From Clostridia bacterium (GTDB taxonomy: Bacteria > Bacillota > Clostridia > Christensenellales > CAG-138), in assembly GCA_016292635.1 (NCBI GenBank), contig JAEDIC010000015.1, forward strand, positions 1 through 46,248: DNA of 46,248 bases. The letters are read 5' to 3'. Shown piece by piece: positions 43,131 to 46,248 of this stretch. Both the position numbers and the translations under genes were made by a program. Numbering within the stretch: position 1 is the stretch's first letter; each line of letters opens with the position of its first letter. A model generated the notes under the pieces. It was given only the letters and a program-made list of their open reading frames with translations. It was not told where the DNA came from and did not search any database.

Positions 43131-43658
43131 TTATTCTGGAATCAGCATTCCCTTTATCACCAACTCTTTGACAATTGGTGCATCCTCTGATAATTCACCA
43201 ACCACAGTTTTCAGATAAACGCAAAACGCTTCAATTTCCGGTCTGTCGAGCACCATACCGAATGTATTGGAACTTAATCCGTCCTTGCACCAGAAATTAA
43301 TATACATATCAACATAAATATCTACATCTTCATACCCGTTGCGATAAACCACCTTGCCAGGAATATCATAAAGACGTTTTGCAGTACGGAATCTAAACCT
43401 AATATCTGGTTCGACAAATCCCATGCTGCAGTCCTCTTCCATTTTACCCAAAAGAAGTTCATCCAAAGCACAACATAAAGCAGAGACTTCATCGCTCATT
43501 AATATCTCGCCGTTGCATTCATAGTTTAGGTAACTGCTGTGCAACGATAATTCCGTATTTGTCCAATTGGAAGACCACTCCTCCTCCGGATATCTTTCCC
43601 TCCAATTCTGGATTTTTAACTTCATATCCACATCACAAAGGTTGAGCCTAAGCCGCAT
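43131..43658 (-). CDS. Hypothetical protein, 175 residues
   Basis: Soluble, acidic, beta-rich looking protein; landmarks are NTELSLHSSYLNYECNGEIL, ALDELLLGKME and FWCKDGLSSNTFGMVLDR. It has the look of small immunity-type proteins (WapI-like) that protect against polymorphic toxins, but I cannot confirm this and no toxin is seen. GGGAGGG precedes the ATG. It is 41 bases upstream of the YgjP gene and may share its transcript. Confidence 0.65.
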   Translation of the reverse strand: MRLRLNLCDVDMKLKIQNWRERYPEEEWSSNWTNTELSLHSSYLNYECNGEILMSDEVSALCCALDELLLGKMEEDCSMGFVEPDIRFRFRTAKRLYDIPGKVVYRNGYEDVDIYVDMYINFWCKDGLSSNTFGMVLDRPEIEAFCVYLKTVVGELSEDAPIVKELVIKGMLIPE

Positions 43659-43890
43659 GATAACCCTCCCTGCGTTGTATCTTTAATCATACAATACCAT
43701 ACTGTCCGCCGAATATAAAAGAAATTATAGTGAATACATCGTTAAAATAAGCCATCTGGCAGTTTGAAATATCTGCCAATACGCGATTTTAACGGAAACA
43801 TAAGCCGCCCCATACATTAGTGTTGGTATACCTTAACATCAGTTGCGCCGTTGTTATGGAGCGTTTGTCTTCCCCCCCCAACGAGACGAG

Positions 43891-44118
43891 TTTGATACCC
43901 GCGATTACTCTGATACCATGTTTCCTGAAGGCATAGAAACTGTCCATCCTCGATTCGCTGTCTCATGACGCAACAAATGGATGATCAAGCAATCCGACTA
44001 TGTCGTGACCTACATCACCCACTACTGGGGCGGCGCAGCGCAGTTTGCGGAAATGGCCAAACGCAAAGGAAAGACCGTCATCGATATCAGCAAGCCAGTT
44101 AATAACCACCAATTGTGA
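43891..44118 (+). pseudogene. DUF1273/SLOG-family protein, C-terminal remnant
   Basis: The frame FDTRDYSDTMFPEGIETVHP..RFAVS-stop-RNKWMIKQSDYVVTYITH, then WGGAAQFAEMAKRKGKTVID, matches the end of SLOG/DUF1273 proteins common in Clostridia mobile elements. It has one internal TGA and lacks the first part; a C run at 43873 marks the broken edge. Confidence 0.72.
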
Positions 44119-44141
44119 ATTTTTTATAAATCTTGCCACTT

Positions 44142-44168
44142 TTAGCACTCTTTCATCGAGAGTGCTAT
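44142..44168. promoter_or_regulatory. CIRCE element (HrcA operator)
   Basis: TTAGCACTC, exactly 9 bases, GAGTGCTAT. The CIRCE consensus is TTAGCACTC-N9-GAGTGCTAA, so 17 of 18 arm positions match. HrcA bound here represses heat-shock operons until GroEL is titrated. No chaperone gene is near; the right arm touches the -35 of the promoter for the hairpin-rich RNA. Confidence 0.8.
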
Positions 44169-44196
44169 TGCACCGAACGAACATTTGTACTATAGT
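44168..44196 (+). promoter_or_regulatory. sigma-A promoter of the ncRNA/reverse transcriptase unit
   Basis: TTGCAC (44168-44173), exactly 17 bases, TATAGT (44191-44196). Predicted transcript start near 44203, which is the first base of a perfect hairpin. Confidence 0.7.
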
Positions 44197-44202
44197 TTAA
44201 GT

Positions 44203-44495
44203 GCCCTGTACGGAGGTACAGGGGAGGAGGATTGTTGTCAAGACCTCCAGGAGAATTCTTTCGAGAAGTTTCTGGAGCATGTTTGACTCGGCTGCCGTCG
44301 ACTCGACGGCCACAGTTATGAAGATCATCATGAGTATGACACATACCTCCCACTCAATTATATTATAATTGAGAATTGCGAGACTCAGGATAGCTGGTGC
44401 TTCGGGACACACACCTCAAGGTGATACGAGACACTATGTACAAACGTATACCCACCGGTTTAGGGATGCTATCACCCGTGCCGGTGGGTATTGCA
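44203..44495 (+). ncRNA. Hairpin-rich non-coding RNA upstream of the RT gene (candidate DRT ncRNA)
   Basis: About 290 nt with no open frame but at least five strong stems: CCCTGTAC/GTACAGGG with GGAG loop (44204-44223), CTCCAG/CTGGAG (44245-44277), GCCGTC/GACGGC (44294-44310), CTCAATTAT/ATAATTGAG (44353-44373) and TACCCACCGG/CCGGTGGGTA (44449-44490). It starts at a sigma-A promoter and ends just before the ribosome-binding site of the reverse-transcriptase ORF. Defence RTs such as DRT2 and DRT9 use such an upstream RNA as template or scaffold. No RNA family can be confirmed here. Confidence 0.6.
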
Positions 44496-44511
44496 ATTTA
44501 AGGAGATTTTT

Positions 44512-44880
44512 ATGACTGGTACAGAATGGTTAAATTCCGAGGATGCTGTAGCTCGCAGCAAACGGCCTTATGCCCACTTTGATTGGCGCACCGATATTAA
44601 TCGGCATCGAGCATATATTGCCGATCCTTGTAAAGTGGCAAAGCACGGTTTCTATCCTTTTATTCACTATGAAAAACGCACCCTGAAGTTCAACAAGAAA
44701 AAGGGCAAGCAAGAGAAATTCCGCGACATCTGCTATGCCGCCCACATAGATCGCTGCATCTATCAATATTACAGTTTTCTGCTTAACACACTCTATAACG
44801 AGAGAGTAGAACTTGACGGATTCTCTGCAGCTGCCGTGGCATATCGGACCAATTTGCATGAGAATAATATTTGTTGCCAG
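44512..44880 (+). pseudogene. DRT-like reverse transcriptase, N-terminal fragment
   Basis: About 120 residues starting at ATG 44512 (AGGAG 6 bases upstream). AHFDWRTDINRHRAYIADP, KHGFYPFIHYEKRTLKFNK, FRDICYAAHIDRCIYQYYSF and AVAYRTNLHENNI are the N-terminal blocks I associate with defence-associated (UG/DRT, Drt2-like) reverse transcriptases. The catalytic palm (YxDD) is absent. After HENNI the frame continues without a stop into a tyrosine integrase. A real RT gene has been cut here, most likely by recombination. Confidence 0.7.
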
Positions 44881-44895
44881 ATGAAAGAAAGGAGT

Positions 44896-46059
44896 ATGGC
44901 AAAAAGGAGATCCAACGGCGAAAGAACCCTTCGCCTCCGTGCAGACGGTCGCTGGGAGATGACCATCATGGATGGCTTCCGAGACGACGGAAAGCGCAGA
45001 TTCAAAACATTCTACGGAAAGACCCAGAAGGAAGTCAAAGCAAAAGCTAAGGGCTACCGCGACGCCAGAGCGGCCGGTCTGATTGTGGACGCAAACTACC
45101 TGTTCCCCAAATGGGCAGACATCTGGTACGATCACCACCGGGACAACATAGCGCCCACCACACAGGAGAACTACCGCTACACCTTGCGTATTCTCAAAGA
45201 GGGCTTTGTTCGGCGACGTATTGCAGACGTGAAACCCTACGACATCGAGATGTTCCTGAAAAAGCTCCGCCGCGACGGACGTTCCGATTCGTGCCTCGCA
45301 CAGTGCCGCGGAATGCTCTATCAAATCTTCAACAAAGCAGAGGCTAACGATCTGATTCGCAAGAACCCGGTATGCTTTGCAGAAAAGATGCGAAAGACCG
45401 GCCCGGTGCAGCTCAAGGAGAGCTTCACCGCGGAGGAGGTCACCACTCTCATGTAGCTGCTGCCTGATGACAGAATGGGCTGGAGTATCCGGCTGCTGCT
45501 TGGCACCGGCATGAGAACGCAGGAGCCTCCCGCGCTGGAGCCAAGGCACATTGAACCGGACGGCTCCTGCATCCACATCCGTCAGGCCATCAACATGCTC
45601 AAGGGAACAGCCGTCGTCGGCACACCCAAGTCCAGAGACAGCTACCGCGACGTGCCTGTACCGGAGAGCATCAGGCCGTACGCGGTCAAGCTCCGCACCA
45701 CGGAGAACAAGTTCGTCTGGGAAATGAAAAAGAAGGATGCGCCCTGCAATCCTTCCACCTTCCGCGAGCACTTCAAAAAGGCTTTGGAAGCCATCCCGGA
45801 AGTACGCACTCTAACGCCCCACAGCTGCCGGCATACTTACGTCTTGCAGATGCAGGCGCTGGGTGTGGATCTGGCCACCATCCAGAGCATTGTGGGCCAC
45901 GCCGATGTGGATATGACGCAGCATTACCTCCACGTACAGGAGTTCATCCGACTGGATGCCATTGACCGGTTCAGCAAAGCCTTTCCCGGCAGCCACGGCG
46001 GCCCGGATGATCCGGATGAGAATGCCTGCAATGTCATCAAATTTCCCAATGTCGGATGA
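44896..46059 (+). pseudogene. Tyrosine-type site-specific integrase with one in-frame amber codon
   Basis: About 387 codons. N-terminal arm-binding AP2-like part (LRADGRWEMTIMDGFRDDGK), SAM-like core-binding domain (about 60-165), then a catalytic domain with GTGMRTQE (Arg), PKSRDSYRDVPV (Lys), HSCRHTYV (His-x-x-Arg), GHADVDMTQHYLH (His, Tyr). All catalytic residues are present, but TAG at 45454-45456 falls between LM and LLPDDRMG, where relatives have Glu or Lys. Either a nonsense mutation or a suppressed codon. An ATG at 45475 could restart the catalytic part alone. GAAAGGAG lies unusually close to the ATG at 44896. Confidence 0.82.
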
Positions 46060-46093
46060 TGTGACGCCCTGTCCATGGTGTGATAAGGCAATT

Positions 46094-46146
46094 CTGGTAC
46101 GAACTCTGGTACGAAAAGTTCCGCGGAAAGTGACTGTTCCGCGGAA
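46094..46146. repeat. Att-like direct repeats and palindromes downstream of the integrase
   Basis: TCTGGTACGAA occurs twice with 12-base spacing (46093-46115) and the exact palindrome TTCCGCGGAA twice (46119-46128, 46137-46146). Paired short repeats directly after an integrase gene are typical of the attachment site and integrase arm sites. Confidence 0.5.
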
Positions 46147-46202
46147 TCCAGAAATAATTGAACAGAATGGACAAAACGGCAGATTTCAGACGAAATAATG
46201 AT

Positions 46203-46221
46203 CCCCCCGCATAGCGGGGGG
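46203..46221 (+). terminator. Terminator-like hairpin downstream of the integrase
   Basis: Perfect 8-bp stem CCCCCCGC/GCGGGGGG with an ATA loop and a weak T-rich tail. Confidence 0.6.
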
Positions 46222-46248
46222 TATTTCAGTTTCGGGCATAGCCCTAAT

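Noticed and set aside
44530..45771. Long minus-strand open frame (413 codons) opposite the RT fragment and integrase
   Set aside because: The plus strand has recognisable RT and integrase motifs; the minus frame is a shadow of their codon bias.
1..46248. Host-wide recoding of TAG as a sense codon
   Set aside because: sigG and the first transketolase gene end in TAG exactly where the proteins should end.

Overview
The window looks like a chromosome segment from an endospore-forming Clostridia (Firmicutes), probably an anaerobic, plant-polysaccharide-fed gut or sediment organism. It carries sigma-G, a SpoIID-like protein, a LysM-GH18 spore-type hydrolase and a PdaB-like deacetylase. Ribosome-binding sites are of the strong GGAGG type, TTG and GTG starts occur, and sigma-A promoters are close to consensus. 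At the extreme left, on the minus strand, is the first codon block of rplU (L21) with its promoter and leader.

Region 1 (1 to 19.3 kb) is ordinary, moderately GC-rich chromosome. In order it holds: a ComEC-like metallo-beta-lactamase lipoprotein, sigG, a four-gene BMP-type (nucleoside or simple sugar) ABC transporter operon, a CAP-domain lipoprotein, an ATC-hydrolase-family protein, a Cof-type HAD phosphatase, an MBL hydrolase, a LysM-GH18 protein, a two-gene operon with a SpoIID-dockerin protein and a membrane-anchored cohesin protein, a low-molecular-weight protein tyrosine phosphatase, a TRIC/UPF0126 channel, a PHP-domain protein, a PAP2 phosphatase and a PdaB-like deacetylase.

Region 2 (19.4 to 36.9 kb) is a visibly AT-richer catabolic island. 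A long minus-strand operon encodes a zinc alcohol dehydrogenase, two xylose-isomerase-like TIM barrels (one OiaC-like), ApnL-like and ApnO-like proteins, a ribose-type ABC transporter whose ATPase is fused to a permease, an FGGY kinase and AraD. A divergent plus-strand operon encodes another TIM barrel, a split transketolase and a GarR/HIBADH-type dehydrogenase. A FadR-type regulator lies between the two operons, and related palindromes sit at both operon promoters. My reading is uptake and breakdown of a branched pentose or its acid (D-apiose or D-apionate): lactone opening, oxido-isomerisation and decarboxylation to L-erythrulose, plus a kinase, epimerase and transketolase route into the pentose phosphate pathway.

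Region 3 (37 to 46.2 kb) is an accessory scar zone. It contains an IS256-family element with an 8-bp target duplication, a truncated transposase and a vanZ-like gene inside. It also holds fragments of a second PdaB-like gene in swapped order, AT-rich repeats, an SDR gene with a decayed partial copy, a GIY-YIG protein, a YgjP-type metallopeptidase, an unknown protein and a DUF1273/SLOG remnant.

At the right end of Region 3 is the most striking feature of the window. A near-perfect CIRCE (HrcA operator) abuts a strong sigma-A promoter, followed by about 290 nt of hairpin-rich non-coding sequence and the start of a DRT-like (defence-associated) reverse transcriptase. The reverse transcriptase is cut off after about 120 residues and runs in frame into a tyrosine integrase that itself has one in-frame amber codon. 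Att-like repeats lie just beyond the integrase.
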